From: Delftia tsuruhatensis
GTDB taxonomy: Bacteria > Pseudomonadota > Gammaproteobacteria > Burkholderiales > Burkholderiaceae_C
DNA: 64,000 nucleotides
Reading direction: 5' to 3'
NCBI RefSeq assembly: GCF_903815225.1
Contig: NZ_LR813084.1
Span: 4,364,001 to 4,428,000 of the forward strand
Under the pieces are notes generated by a model that was not told the origin of the DNA, did not search any database, and worked only from the letters and a program-made list of their open reading frames with translations. Within the stretch, counting starts at the first letter, position 1; every line of letters begins with the position of its first letter. Of the stretch, positions 9,761-18,359 are shown piece by piece. The position numbers and the translations under genes were made by a program.

Positions 9761-11886
9761 AGACAATGCCCAACGCCTACGCCGCCGCCACGCCGCTGGC
9801 GCCCGCCACCTGGCGCCAGCGCCTGGCGGCCCTGCCCCGCGATGCGCGCGACACCTTGTTCCTGCTGGCCGTGGTTGCCTGGGTGCTGCTGCCCCAGGCA
9901 GGGCACACGCCCTGGTGGACCATGCTGTTCACGGGCTGCCTGCTGCTGTGGCGTGCCCTGCTGGCCTGGCGCGGCCAGCCATTGCCCGGCCGCTGGCTGC
10001 TGGGCGGCCTGCTGCTGCTGGCCGTGGCAGCGACCTGGACCTCGCACGGCACCTTCGTGGGACGCGATGCGGGCGTCACCCTGATCGTGCTGCTGCTGGC
10101 GCTCAAGACACTGGAGCTGCGGGCCCGGCGCGATGCCATGGTGGTGTTCTTCCTGGGCTTTTTCGCACTGCTCGCCAATTTCTTCTACTCGCAGTCCCTT
10201 TTGCTGGCCCTGGCCATGGTGCTCGGGCTGCTGGGCCTGCTCACCGCCCTGGTCAACGCCCACATGACGGCGGGCCGGCCGCCGCTGATCCAGGCACTGC
10301 GCACGGCCGCCCTGCTCACGCTGTGGGGCACGCCGGTGATGGTGGCCCTGTTCCTGTTCTTTCCACGCATGGCTCCGCTATGGGGTGTGCCGGGCAATGA
10401 CCTGGCCGGCCGCAGCGGCCTGTCGGAGAACATGCGCGTGGGCTCCATGGCCTCGCTGGTGCTGGACGACAATATCGCCCTGCGCCTGCGCTTCGATACG
10501 CCTGATGGCTCAGTGCCGCCCGCCAGCACCTTGTACTTTCGCGGGCCGGTCCTGTCACACTTCGATGGACGGGAGTGGGAGATGGACACCGAAGCCGTGC
10601 TGGAGGACGCGCAGCTGCGCGTGTCGGGCGAGCCCGTGCGCTACCAGATGACCATCGAGCCCAGCCGACGCACCTGGCTGACCATGCTCGACGCCACTGC
10701 GCAGCCCCCCGAGCTGCCCCAGGGCATGGGCAGTGCCCGCATGACACCCCAGCTGCAGTGGCTGACCTGGCGCCCCATCACCGATGTGGTGCGCATCAAT
10801 GCCCAGAGCCATACCCGGTTCAGCCATGGCCCGCTCAAGCCCACGCGCGCGCTGCGCCGCTACCTGCAATTGCCGCCGGACAGCAACCCGCGCACGCTGG
10901 AGATGGCCCGGCAGATGCGCGCCGACCCGCAACTGGCCGATGCACCGCCCCGCGCCTGGGTACAGGCCGCCCTGGAGCGCCTGCGCAGCGGCGGCTACAC
11001 CTATACGCTGGAGCCCGGCGTGGTGGACAGCATGCACACGGCCGATGACTTCTGGTTCGACAGCAAGGAGGGCTTTTGCGAGCACATCGCCTCGGCCTTC
11101 GCCGTGCTCATGCGCGGCATGGGCGTGCCTGCGCGCATCGTGACCGGCTACCAGGGAGGCGAGCGCAACCCCGTCGATGGCTACTGGACCGTGCGCAATG
11201 CCGATGCCCATGCCTGGACCGAGGTCTGGCTGGAAGATGAGGGCTGGGTGCGCATCGACCCCACGGGGGCCGTGGCTCCCGCGCGCGTGGGCGAGTTCCA
11301 GCGCCTGCGGGCCCCTCAGGGCGCCATCGCGGGCGCCATGGGCAATCTGGTGAGCGTGGGCATGCTCCAGCAGATGCGCGCGGTCTGGGAGGCCGTCAAC
11401 AACAGCTGGAACCAGTGGGTGCTCAACTACACGCAAAGCCGCCAGCTGGACCTGCTGAGGAACCTGGGCGTGCAAACGCCCTCCTGGGTGGACCTGCTGC
11501 GCTTGCTGGGCGCACTGGCCGGCGTGGCCGCGCTGGGGTGGCTGGGCTGGATGGCACGTGCCCAGCGCAGCAGCCGTGACGAGTGGCTGCGCCTGATGGA
11601 CGGCACGCGCGCACGGCTGCGGCGTGCCGGCCTCGGCGCAGACGCCAGCATCCCCCCCCGCGCCCTCGCGGCTCAGGTGCTGGCGCGCTGGAAAGGCAGC
11701 GATGCCCCTGCGGCGCAAGCCCTGCATGACTGGCTGGTGGCCATGGAGCGCCAGCGCTACGCGCCCGCCAAGGAGACCCCCGGCCTGCCCGCCCTGCGCC
11801 GCCAGTGGCGGGCACTGCGATGGCCACGCACGCCGCAGCCGCAGCCACAAGCTGCGGCCAGGGCAACCACGACAGGCACTTCATGA
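9757..11886 (+). CDS. TgpA-type transmembrane transglutaminase-like protein (DUF3488-TGase-DUF4129)
   Basis: A 709-residue membrane protein like Pseudomonas TgpA: a DUF3488 block of six or so helices (about residues 25-200), a periplasmic transglutaminase/protease-like domain, a single helix near 590-610 and a DUF4129 tail. The papain-like triad is intact: Cys441 in EGFCEHIASAFAVLM, His485 in NADAHAWTEV and Asp501 in WVRIDPTGA. The ATG at 9757 overlaps the upstream stop; the longer frame is read-through of the DUF58 gene. TgpA is essential in P. aeruginosa with an unclear substrate. Here translational coupling ties it to moxR, DUF58 and, unusually, to a lytic transglycosylase downstream, suggesting a cell-wall role. 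Confidence 0.93.
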   Translation: MKTMPNAYAAATPLAPATWRQRLAALPRDARDTLFLLAVVAWVLLPQAGHTPWWTMLFTGCLLLWRALLAWRGQPLPGRWLLGGLLLLAVAATWTSHGTFVGRDAGVTLIVLLLALKTLELRARRDAMVVFFLGFFALLANFFYSQSLLLALAMVLGLLGLLTALVNAHMTAGRPPLIQALRTAALLTLWGTPVMVALFLFFPRMAPLWGVPGNDLAGRSGLSENMRVGSMASLVLDDNIALRLRFDTPDGSVPPASTLYFRGPVLSHFDGREWEMDTEAVLEDAQLRVSGEPVRYQMTIEPSRRTWLTMLDATAQPPELPQGMGSARMTPQLQWLTWRPITDVVRINAQSHTRFSHGPLKPTRALRRYLQLPPDSNPRTLEMARQMRADPQLADAPPRAWVQAALERLRSGGYTYTLEPGVVDSMHTADDFWFDSKEGFCEHIASAFAVLMRGMGVPARIVTGYQGGERNPVDGYWTVRNADAHAWTEVWLEDEGWVRIDPTGAVAPARVGEFQRLRAPQGAIAGAMGNLVSVGMLQQMRAVWEAVNNSWNQWVLNYTQSRQLDLLRNLGVQTPSWVDLLRLLGALAGVAALGWLGWMARAQRSSRDEWLRLMDGTRARLRRAGLGADASIPPRALAAQVLARWKGSDAPAAQALHDWLVAMERQRYAPAKETPGLPALRRQWRALRWPRTPQPQPQAAARATTTGTS

Positions 11887-13067
11887 CCAAGCAAAGACTG
11901 ATCCCCAGCGCCATGCTGCTGCTGGCCGCTGCCGCCCTGCCTTGCGCAGCGCTGGCCGGCAAACCGGCACATGCCCCCACCCACGCGGCCAGGCAGGCGC
12001 CCAAGCCTTCGGCCAAGTCCACCGCCCCCAAGCGTGCGGCCGCCGCAACTGCCGCGGCCGCGACGGCCACGGGCGGCTCCGCCGCAGCCAGGGCCGTGCA
12101 GGGCAGCACGCCCTATGGCGAGCGGCCCGAGGCCATGCAGATGGCCGCCGACATCGCCACACGCCATGACCTGCCGCTGGACTGGGTGCGTTCGACCATG
12201 GCCCAGGCGCGCTTCCTGCCCCAGGTGCCGCGCCTGATGACGCCGGCCACCCAGGGCACGGCCAAGAACTGGACGGTGTACCGCAGCCGCTTCGTCGAAC
12301 CCATCCGCATACGCGCCGGCGTGCGCTTCTGGCAAGCCAATTCCGCGGCGCTGGCACGCGCAGAAAAGGAATACGGTGTGCCTGCCGAGATCATCGTCGG
12401 CATCATCGGCGTGGAGACCATCTACGGTCAGCAGATGGGCAACTTCCGCGTCATCGACGCACTGGCCACGCTGTCCTTCGACTTTCCCGCGGCCCACCCC
12501 CGCGCCGCCGCACGCACAGAGTACTTCCGTGGGGAGCTGGAGCAGTTCCTGCGTTTCACGCACCGCGCGGGCACGGACCCGTTCTCGCTGCGCGGCAGCT
12601 ACGCCGGCGCCATGGGCATGGGCCAGTTCATGCCCAGCAGCTGGGTGAAGTGGGCCGTGGACTTCGATGGCGACGACCACATCGACCTGTTCGGCAGCGC
12701 GGCCGACGCCATCGGCTCGGTGGCCAACTACTTTGTCGCGCATGGCTGGAAGAGCGGCATGCCGACCCACTACCCCGTGATCATGCAGGCCCGGGGCGCG
12801 GACCTCGCGGCACTGCTGGCCCCCGACATCCTGCCGCAATTCACGGCCTCCGAGATGGACGCGCGCGGCGTGCAGCTGCCAGGCAGCGGCGCGGCCCACC
12901 AGGGACCGCTGGCCCTGGTCAAGCTCGACAACGGCGCCGAGGGCCAGCCGCTGTACATCGCGGGCACCGAGAACTTCTACGTCATCACGCGCTACAACTG
13001 GTCGAGCTACTACGCGCTGTCCGTGATCGAGCTGGGGCAGGAAATCGCTGCGGCCATGGGCCGCTGA
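11883..13067 (+). CDS. Lytic murein transglycosylase B (MltB family)
   Basis: A 394-residue periplasmic muramidase-like enzyme that cleaves peptidoglycan with formation of 1,6-anhydro ends. The start MTKQRLIPS overlaps the transglutaminase stop (ATGA). A signal peptide (AMLLLAAAALPCAALA) is followed by a low-complexity Ala/Lys/Pro linker to about residue 75. The SLT_2 domain contains the catalytic Glu in VGIIGVETIYGQQMGNF near residue 180. It also has the substrate-groove segment SYAGAMGMGQFMPSSWVKWA and an EF-like DFDGDDHIDLF loop near residues 260-270, as in MltB. No lipobox is seen (the Cys in LPCAALA is not in a lipobox context), so it is probably soluble or Slt35-like. Last gene of the moxR chain. 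Confidence 0.93.
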   Translation: MTKQRLIPSAMLLLAAAALPCAALAGKPAHAPTHAARQAPKPSAKSTAPKRAAAATAAAATATGGSAAARAVQGSTPYGERPEAMQMAADIATRHDLPLDWVRSTMAQARFLPQVPRLMTPATQGTAKNWTVYRSRFVEPIRIRAGVRFWQANSAALARAEKEYGVPAEIIVGIIGVETIYGQQMGNFRVIDALATLSFDFPAAHPRAAARTEYFRGELEQFLRFTHRAGTDPFSLRGSYAGAMGMGQFMPSSWVKWAVDFDGDDHIDLFGSAADAIGSVANYFVAHGWKSGMPTHYPVIMQARGADLAALLAPDILPQFTASEMDARGVQLPGSGAAHQGPLALVKLDNGAEGQPLYIAGTENFYVITRYNWSSYYALSVIELGQEIAAAMGR

Positions 13068-13190
13068 GAAAGCGGCCCGCAGCGGCATCCGCCTCCCGTG
13101 GCGCCGGACCGCTGCGCGGGCGAACCAGATAGCGGCATGGCATCGCTTTTCAAGACCTCGCGGCGCAATTTATTCCTGCCCTGTTCCCTC

Positions 13191-13218
13191 TTGAAATGCG
13201 GTCAACGCCGCTTAACTA
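13191..13218 (+). promoter_or_regulatory. Candidate promoter of the Hsp20 gene
   Basis: TTGAAA at 13191-13196 and TAACTA at 13213-13218 are separated by 16 bp, 55 bp before the start codon. The CTTGAAA form also resembles a sigma-32 -35 element, but no good CCCCAT-type -10 follows at the right distance. The rest of the 205-bp gap after the transglycosylase gene holds an imperfect GC-rich inverted repeat (13074-13122) without a T-run. Confidence 0.4.
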
Positions 13219-13272
13219 CGCTCCATGCGGCGACAACTTGGATGAAGCCGCGCAATCCATAGGAGCCACACC

Positions 13273-13653
13273 ATGATCTTCTCGCCTGTTCTCCGCCGCA
13301 ACGCCTTCGCTCCCCAAGCCGCCGATCTGGCCCTGCAGCGCTTTTTGCAAGGCACCCTGAGCAACGCCGTCCCCTTCCCCTCGTCGGTGCAGGTGCAGCG
13401 CGATGAGAAGGCCACGACGCTGCAGCTGGATGTGCCCGGCCTGTCGCGCGAGCAGCTTCAACTGAACATCGAAGGCGCCGTGGTCCGCCTGTCCAGCATC
13501 GAGGGCGCTCCCCGCCAGGTGCAGCGCGCCTGGGAACTGGACCATGAGATCGACACCGGCGCCAGCAGCGCCAAGCTGGAAAACGGCGTGCTCACACTGT
13601 CCCTGGCCCGCCTGGAGCCGCAGAGCAAGGCCACCACGCTGAGCATCCAGTAA
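13273..13653 (+). CDS. Hsp20/alpha-crystallin family small heat shock protein
   Basis: A 126-residue small heat shock protein, an ATP-independent holdase for unfolding proteins. The alpha-crystallin domain spans about residues 37-126. It shows LQLDVPGLSREQLQLNIEGA near 54-73, which is the conserved beta-strand pair with the PGL turn, and a LENGVLTLSLAR strand near 103-114, matching the family's A-x-x-x-n-GVL signature. A very short C-terminal tail remains after the core, with no clear I-x-I/V anchor. An AGGAG site lies 8 bp upstream of the start and a strong terminator follows, so it is a single-gene unit. Confidence 0.93.
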   Translation: MIFSPVLRRNAFAPQAADLALQRFLQGTLSNAVPFPSSVQVQRDEKATTLQLDVPGLSREQLQLNIEGAVVRLSSIEGAPRQVQRAWELDHEIDTGASSAKLENGVLTLSLARLEPQSKATTLSIQ

Positions 13654-13726
13654 ACGGGTTGTGCACCCGGGCTGCCCACCATCCTTTCTTCCCTCCTCTT
13701 ACCCAAGGTGGGAGCCCGTTTCCATA

Positions 13727-13752
13727 GCCCGGCACATGCCGGGCCTTTTTTG
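13727..13752 (+). terminator. Intrinsic terminator after the Hsp20 gene
   Basis: An 8-bp perfect stem GCCCGGCA/TGCCGGGC with a 2-nt loop is followed by T6. It lies about 75 bp after the Hsp20 stop and just before the convergent tsaD end. Confidence 0.92.
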
Positions 13753-13790
13753 TGCCGCACAGCGCGGCGATGGCAGAGACGGCCGAAAAA

Positions 13791-14831
13791 TCAGGCCAGC
13801 GAGTCCAGAGGCCAGCGCGGCCTGACGTCGAAGGCATAGTGCCGGCTGGCCGCCTCGCGCCCCGCCTGCAATCGCATGGCGGCAGCCATGGCGATCATGG
13901 CGCCGTTGTCGGTGCACAGGTGCAGCTCGGGATAGTGCACGCGCAGCCCGCGCCTGGCACAGTCCGCATCCAGTTGCGAGCGCAGCAGCCGGTTGGCACC
14001 CACGCCGCCGGCCACGACCACGCGCTTCATGCCCGTCTGCTCCAGCGCCGCCAGCGTCTTCTTGACCAAGACCTCGACGATGGCCGCCTGGGTGCTCGCA
14101 GCCAGGTCGGCCTTGCGCGCCTCCAACTCGTCACCCAACTTCCTGGCCTGGGTCAGCACGGCCGTCTTCAGGCCCGCGAACGAGAAATCCAGATCGCCCG
14201 AGTGCAACAGCGGCCGAGGCAGCTTGAAGGCCTGGGCATTCCCGCCCTCGGCCAGGCGCGAGAGCACAGGACCACCCGGATAGGGCAATCCCATGAGCTT
14301 GGCCGACTTGTCGAAAGCCTCGCCTGCCGCGTCATCGATGGTCTCTCCGAGGATGGCGTACCGGCCCACGCCGTCCACGCGCATCAGTTGCGTATGGCCG
14401 CCAGAGACCAGCAGGGCCACGAAGGGAAATTCGGGCGGATCGGCACTCAGGAAGGGGGAAAGCAGGTGGCCTTCCAGGTGGTGCACGCCCAGCACCGGCT
14501 TGTCCAGTGCCGCGGCCATGGCACAGGCCACGCCCGCGCCCACCAGCAGGGCGCCCGCCAGACCGGGCCCGCGCGTGAAGGCAATCACATCGACCTGGTC
14601 GAGCGAGCGCCCCGCCTCGGCCAGCACGGCTTCGGTCAGCGGCAGCACACGCCGGATATGGTCGCGGCTGGCCAGCTCGGGCACGACACCGCCATAGGCA
14701 CGGTGCATGTCGATCTGGCTGTGCAACGCATGCGACAGCAACCTGGGCACACGCCCATCGCCGGGCGCGCCCACCAGGGCCACGCCGGTTTCATCGCAGG
14801 AGGATTCGATTCCCAGGATCAGCAAACTCAT
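13791..14831 (-). CDS. tsaD: tRNA N6-threonylcarbamoyladenosine transferase TsaD
   Basis: A 346-residue Kae1/TsaD protein that, with TsaB and TsaE, transfers threonylcarbamoyl from TC-AMP to A37 of ANN-decoding tRNAs. It begins [18 protein letters not shown], the ASKHA phosphate loop. The metal-binding histidines lie in [11 protein letters not shown] (His118 and His122). [14 protein letters not shown] near 137 and [15 protein letters not shown] near 275 are further family hallmarks. The length is normal for a proteobacterial TsaD. It stands alone, convergent with the Hsp20 unit and downstream of the GGDEF/EAL gene on the same strand with a 69-bp gap. Confidence 0.98.
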   Translation of the reverse strand: MSLLILGIESSCDETGVALVGAPGDGRVPRLLSHALHSQIDMHRAYGGVVPELASRDHIRRVLPLTEAVLAEAGRSLDQVDVIAFTRGPGLAGALLVGAGVACAMAAALDKPVLGVHHLEGHLLSPFLSADPPEFPFVALLVSGGHTQLMRVDGVGRYAILGETIDDAAGEAFDKSAKLMGLPYPGGPVLSRLAEGGNAQAFKLPRPLLHSGDLDFSFAGLKTAVLTQARKLGDELEARKADLAASTQAAIVEVLVKKTLAALEQTGMKRVVVAGGVGANRLLRSQLDADCARRGLRVHYPELHLCTDNGAMIAMAAAMRLQAGREAASRHYAFDVRPRWPLDSLA

Positions 14832-14900
14832 GGGACCCGAGTGTAGAACCTGCGGACCTCGCCAGAAACGGGCGCCGACAATGGCCCCGCCGCGGGAGTG

Positions 14901-16604
14901 CTACAGGTTGTCGATGTAGGAGGAGCGTGAAAACTGCACGGGCTCGAAGCCGTCGGCAGTCCAGATCTCGCTGGCGATCAACGCCTGCGCATCCATGGGG
15001 CGCGCGAAGTAAAAGCCCTGAAGTTCATCGCAGCCCAGCACCTCCAGCACGTCGCGTTGCTGCTGGGTGGCCACGCCTTCGGCAACGACGCGCAGTCCCA
15101 GCGCATGGGCCAGGCGCACGATGGCATCGACCACCGCCCGTGCGTCGCTCTTGAGGGCCACGTCCCGCACGAAGCTTCGATCGATCTTGACCTCGTCGGC
15201 GCACAGCTGGCGCAGCAGGGCCAGGCTGGAGTAGCCGGTGCCGAAATCGTCGATGGAGATCTGCACCCCCATACCCGTCAACTCGCCAATCACCGCCATC
15301 GTGGTCTTGTCATCCTCCATGGCCACCGACTCCGTGATCTCGAAGACCAGTTGCTCCGGCCGGATGCCATGTTTGTCGATGGCGCCCCGGATGTACTGCG
15401 CCAGGCGCGAGTGGAAGATCTGGAAGCCGGAGATGTTGATGGAAACCCGCATGTAGCGCCGCTGCAGGGCCCACTGCGCCGTCTGCCTGCAGGCTTCGTC
15501 GATGACCCAGTCGCCGATCTCGCCGATCAGGCCGAAGCGCTCGGCCAGCGGGATGAATACCCGGGGGCTGATCAGGCCGAACCGGGGATGGTTCCAGCGG
15601 GCCAGCGCCTCCACCCCGCGTATGCGGCCCGTGCGGGTATCTATCTTGGGCTGGTAGTGCAGCACCAGTTCCCCGTTGGCCACGGCACGGCGCAGGGCCT
15701 GCTGCAGGTCGAACTGCGCGGCAATGCCCTGGCGCATGCTCTCCTCGAAAATGGCATAGGTGTTTCCGCCGGCACGCTTGGCGGTGTACATGGCTGCGTC
15801 GGCCGCAGCCATGAGCTTGTCCTTGTGGCCATGGTCGGGATAGAGCGCCAGGCCGATGGAACTGCTGATGGAGACCGTCTTGCCCGGCAGGTCGAAGGGC
15901 TGACCTATGGCCATCTGTACGCGGCTGGCCATGGCCACGGCATCGTCCACCGACGCCAGGCTGCCCAGCAGCAGCACGAATTCATCACCGCCCACGCGCG
16001 CCAGCGTGTCCGCCTTGCGGGTCATGCGGCTCAGGCGCACCGCCACCTGGCACAGCAGGGCATCGCCAGCCGCATGGCCCTCCACGTCATTGATGGGCTT
16101 GAATCCGTCCAGATCGATGAACAGCAGCCCCACGCGCGCTGGCACACCCTCCGGACGACCAGCGACCGAACTGTCCGCCTGCGCGATGGCCCGATGGAGC
16201 CGGTACTCCAGCAACGCACGGTTGGCGATGCCGGTCAGGGGATCCCTGAAGGCGATACGCTTGAGCTTTACATTGGCGCGCAGCAGCTTCTCATTGGTCT
16301 TTTGCAGGGACTGCGTCAGCCGCTGGGCCTTGTTGCGCATGCGCAGGTACAGCACGGATGACACCAGGAAGACGATCAGCACCGGCACGGGGCCGAACCG
16401 GCCCAGGCCCTCCCAGTAGCTGCTCCAGAAGCCTTCGTCGCCAACCGGCATGGACTCGGCCGGGAGGTCCGCCGCAGCCGCCGCCAGGGGACGTGCCAGG
16501 AGCCAGGCCCACACAGCCACCACCGCGAGCAGCCGCCCCAACGCGCCACCCCCCATATGCTGCGCCCCCCGTGGACCGTTCGTGCCGCGGTACTCCAGTC
16601 TCAT
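14901..16604 (-). CDS. GGDEF-EAL bifunctional cyclic-di-GMP protein
   Basis: A 567-residue membrane protein with both a diguanylate cyclase and a phosphodiesterase domain. The start chosen is the ATG (MRLEYRGTNG) with a GGTGA site; a GTG three codons upstream is also possible. The N-terminus has a signal-like hydrophobic segment (about residues 22-45), a short periplasmic part, a second helix (about 73-90), then a coiled stretch. GGDEF is intact at about residues 205-209 with an RKAD inhibitory site five residues upstream. EAL is intact near 332-334 (GVEALARWNH), and the downstream EAL-family motifs DDFGTGYSSLALLRQL and DEVKIDRSFV are present. Both activities are therefore possible; the net direction cannot be told. 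It is divergent from nasR across a 263-bp gap. Confidence 0.94.
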   Translation of the reverse strand: MRLEYRGTNGPRGAQHMGGGALGRLLAVVAVWAWLLARPLAAAAADLPAESMPVGDEGFWSSYWEGLGRFGPVPVLIVFLVSSVLYLRMRNKAQRLTQSLQKTNEKLLRANVKLKRIAFRDPLTGIANRALLEYRLHRAIAQADSSVAGRPEGVPARVGLLFIDLDGFKPINDVEGHAAGDALLCQVAVRLSRMTRKADTLARVGGDEFVLLLGSLASVDDAVAMASRVQMAIGQPFDLPGKTVSISSSIGLALYPDHGHKDKLMAAADAAMYTAKRAGGNTYAIFEESMRQGIAAQFDLQQALRRAVANGELVLHYQPKIDTRTGRIRGVEALARWNHPRFGLISPRVFIPLAERFGLIGEIGDWVIDEACRQTAQWALQRRYMRVSINISGFQIFHSRLAQYIRGAIDKHGIRPEQLVFEITESVAMEDDKTTMAVIGELTGMGVQISIDDFGTGYSSLALLRQLCADEVKIDRSFVRDVALKSDARAVVDAIVRLAHALGLRVVAEGVATQQQRDVLEVLGCDELQGFYFARPMDAQALIASEIWTADGFEPVQFSRSSYIDNL

Positions 16605-16734
16605 GTGATTCACCCATGTGCGGCGCCTCGCTCGCGAACGCCTTGTATTGAATGACCGCCCCCCGCCAGCCCGTACGGCACTTGGTGGCGCACTGCGCCT
16701 GCATTTCCCGTGGGACCGAGCGCGTGGAATTTGC

Positions 16735-16795
16735 CGCTCTTGCGAATATATATATCGAAAATCTTCCGTATTAAAAAAATTCTATCAAGCAACGC
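16735..16795. other. AT-rich stretch in the nasR/GGDEF intergenic region
   Basis: A run rich in A and T, including TATATATAT and A7, stands out sharply from the surrounding GC-rich DNA. It lies 30-90 bp upstream of the nasR sigma-54 promoter, where IHF or another DNA-bending protein would be expected between an enhancer site and the promoter. No convincing GCAC-N-GTGC-type NtrC palindrome was found in this gap. Confidence 0.35.
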
Positions 16796-16820
16796 CCTGC
16801 AGCACACGGCGGTCAACTGG

Positions 16821-16837
16821 ATGGCATGGGAATTGCA
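16821..16837 (+). promoter_or_regulatory. Sigma-54 promoter of nasR
   Basis: TGGCATG-GGAA-TTGCA (16822-16837) matches the -24/-12 consensus TGGCACG-N4-TTGCW with exactly 10 bp between the GG (16823-16824) and the GC (16835-16836). Transcription would begin near 16848. It overlaps the most upstream ATG of the nasR frame (16826), so that ATG cannot be used and the ATG at 16868 is the likely start. Confidence 0.75.
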
Positions 16838-16867
16838 ATAGGCAGACGCCCCCTTTTCGACCTGCCC

Positions 16868-18112
16868 ATGAAATCCGCACTCCGCTTCCTCGTGGCCGCC
16901 CGCCAGTGCGAGATCGGCGAGCTCGAGCAGCTCCAGCGCACCAGTGCGCTGGTGGACCAGCTCAGCCGCCTCATCCATGCGCTGCAAAAGGAGCGCGGCC
17001 TGTCCAACGTCTACCTGGCCAGCGCGGGCATGCGCGGCGGCCCGGCCCGGCTGGCCCAGATGGCCGAATGCGACCGCGTCGCCGCCATCGCGCGCGAAGG
17101 CTTCGACCGGTTGGACCTGCAGTCCGGCGCTCCCGCGCATCCCGGACATGGCGCTCGGCTGTTCAGCCGGATTGCCCAGGTGCTGCAGTGCCTGGATGCC
17201 CTGCCCGTCCTGCGCGAACGCATCTCCAGCCGGGACATGGCGGCCGAAGCGGCCACGGCAGCCTTCATCGACCTGGTGGCCGGCCTGCTGGCCGTGGTCT
17301 TCGAGGCCGCCGACAGCGCACCGGAGCCCGGGATTTCGCGCCTGCTGGTCGCCCTGTTCAACGTCATGCAGGGCAAGGAATTCGCCGGCCAGGAACGCGC
17401 CACGGGCGTGGCCGCCTTTGCCTGCGGCAGTTGCGATGCGCCGCGCCAGCAGCACTGGCTGCACCTGATCGCATCGCAGGAACGGTGTTTCCAGGTCTTC
17501 GCGGAGTTCGCCCCACCCCGATCCCTGGCGCTGTGGCAGGAAAGCAGTGGGGCCGACGCCACGCTGGCCGTGATCGAACGCCTGCGCCGCGTGGGCTGCA
17601 CGGCAAGCCCCGGAACGCCTCTGTCCACGCAGATGGCAGAGCCCTGGTTCGACAGCTGCTCGCTGCGCATGGATGCGCTGCATGCCGTGGAAGCCCGGCT
17701 CACGGCCGAGCTGCAGCAGCAATGCGAGCACCGCATCGCCGATGCGCGCGCAGCGCTGCAGACGCTGGTCCGGACCCCGTGTGTTCCGGGCACCCCGCCT
17801 CTTGCACTGGGCGATCTGCCGGCACCGGCCACACGGCTGGGGCCCCAGCTGGACCGCTCGGTGATGGATCTCGTGCGCGACCAGTCACAACGGCTGCAAG
17901 CCATGCAGGCGGAGCTGGAGACCGTGCGCGCGGCGCTCTCGGAACGCAAACTGCTGGAGCGCGCCAAGGGCCTGTTGATGCAAAGGCGCCAGCTCAGCGA
18001 GAGCGAGGCCCACAAGCTGCTGCGCCAGACCGCCATGAACCAGAACCGCCGCCTGGCCGAGGTGGCGCAGGCCGTGCTCTCCATGGCCGAACTGCTTGCA
18101 CCCACCCCCTGA
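16868..18112 (+). CDS. nasR: NasR-type nitrate sensor and transcription antiterminator (NIT-ANTAR)
   Basis: A 414-residue cytoplasmic regulator with an N-terminal nitrate/nitrite-sensing NIT domain (about residues 25-280) and a C-terminal ANTAR RNA-binding domain (about 350-408). The NIT domain shows LIHALQKERGLSNVYLAS near 35-52, the family's entry motif. The ANTAR segment reads LLERAKGLLMQRRQLSESEA then HKLLRQTAMNQNRRLAEVAQ, with the conserved AKGLLM core. In Klebsiella, NasR binds nitrate or nitrite and then binds two hexaloop hairpins in the nas leader to block a terminator. The leaders of the two nitrate operons downstream carry such hairpin/terminator pairs. The start is set by the overlapping sigma-54 promoter; its ribosome site is weak. 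It is directly upstream of nrtA. Confidence 0.93.
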   Translation: MKSALRFLVAARQCEIGELEQLQRTSALVDQLSRLIHALQKERGLSNVYLASAGMRGGPARLAQMAECDRVAAIAREGFDRLDLQSGAPAHPGHGARLFSRIAQVLQCLDALPVLRERISSRDMAAEAATAAFIDLVAGLLAVVFEAADSAPEPGISRLLVALFNVMQGKEFAGQERATGVAAFACGSCDAPRQQHWLHLIASQERCFQVFAEFAPPRSLALWQESSGADATLAVIERLRRVGCTASPGTPLSTQMAEPWFDSCSLRMDALHAVEARLTAELQQQCEHRIADARAALQTLVRTPCVPGTPPLALGDLPAPATRLGPQLDRSVMDLVRDQSQRLQAMQAELETVRAALSERKLLERAKGLLMQRRQLSESEAHKLLRQTAMNQNRRLAEVAQAVLSMAELLAPTP

Positions 18113-18143
18113 ACCGGTGGGCCACGCGCCATGTTGCAGCGCC

Positions 18144-18158
18144 GCACCGACTTGGTGC
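18144..18158. promoter_or_regulatory. NtrC-binding site upstream of nrtA
   Basis: GCACC-GACT-TGGTGC matches the NtrC consensus GCACY-N4-TGGTGC at every defined position and is embedded in a longer palindrome (GCCGCACC...GGTGCGGC). It lies about 107 bp upstream of the predicted transcription start, the usual enhancer distance. Confidence 0.75.
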
Positions 18159-18231
18159 GGCGGCGCGCACCAGAACCTCACCCATGGCGCCTGTCGCCGC
18201 CGACCACCCAGGCAGCCCCCTCGGGACTGCC

Positions 18232-18248
18232 CTGGCATGCTTTCTGCA
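18232..18248 (+). promoter_or_regulatory. Sigma-54 promoter of the nrt operon
   Basis: CTGGCATG-CTTT-CTGCA fits the -24/-12 consensus with exactly 10 bp between GG (18234-18235) and GC (18246-18247). The predicted transcription start is near 18258, giving a leader of about 155 nt before nrtA. Confidence 0.8.
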
Positions 18249-18262
18249 ATGATCCCTTCAAA

Positions 18263-18282
18263 CCCGGCCAAAGACGGTCGGG
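18263..18282 (+). promoter_or_regulatory. ANTAR-target hairpin P1 in the nrtA leader
   Basis: A 7-bp stem CCCGGCC/GGTCGGG (one G-U pair) closes the six-base loop AAAGAC at 18270-18275. The loop has A at position 1 and G at position 4, the bases reported as conserved in RNA targets of ANTAR proteins. It begins only about 5 nt after the predicted transcription start. Confidence 0.7.
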
Positions 18283-18304
18283 CACAGGTCTTGATCCAAG
18301 GCCC

Positions 18305-18359
18305 CAGGACAACGGCGTCACTCCTGCTGCCCAGCGCGGCCGGAGAGGACGCCGTTTTT
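18305..18359 (+). terminator. nrtA leader: antiterminator hairpin P2 overlapping an intrinsic terminator
   Basis: The terminator pairs AACGGCGTC (18311-18319) with GACGCCGTT (18348-18356), extended by CTCC/GGAG inside, and is followed by T5. The alternative hairpin P2 pairs GAC with GTC around the loop AACGGC (18311-18316; A at 1, G at 4), further braced by CAG/CTG. P2 uses the 5' strand of the terminator, so the two folds exclude each other. It lies 55 bp before the nrtA start. Confidence 0.75.

Noticed and set aside
13191..13230. Sigma-32 heat-shock promoter for the Hsp20 gene
   Set aside because: CTTGAAA fits the -35, but no CCCCAT-like -10 lies 13-15 bp downstream; recorded only as a generic promoter candidate.
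18141..18161. GCCGCACC-GACTT-GGTGCGGC hairpin first read as an ANTAR-target stem-loop
   Set aside because: It lies upstream of the sigma-54 promoter and so is not transcribed in the nrt leader. Its sequence is a perfect NtrC site, which explains the symmetry.
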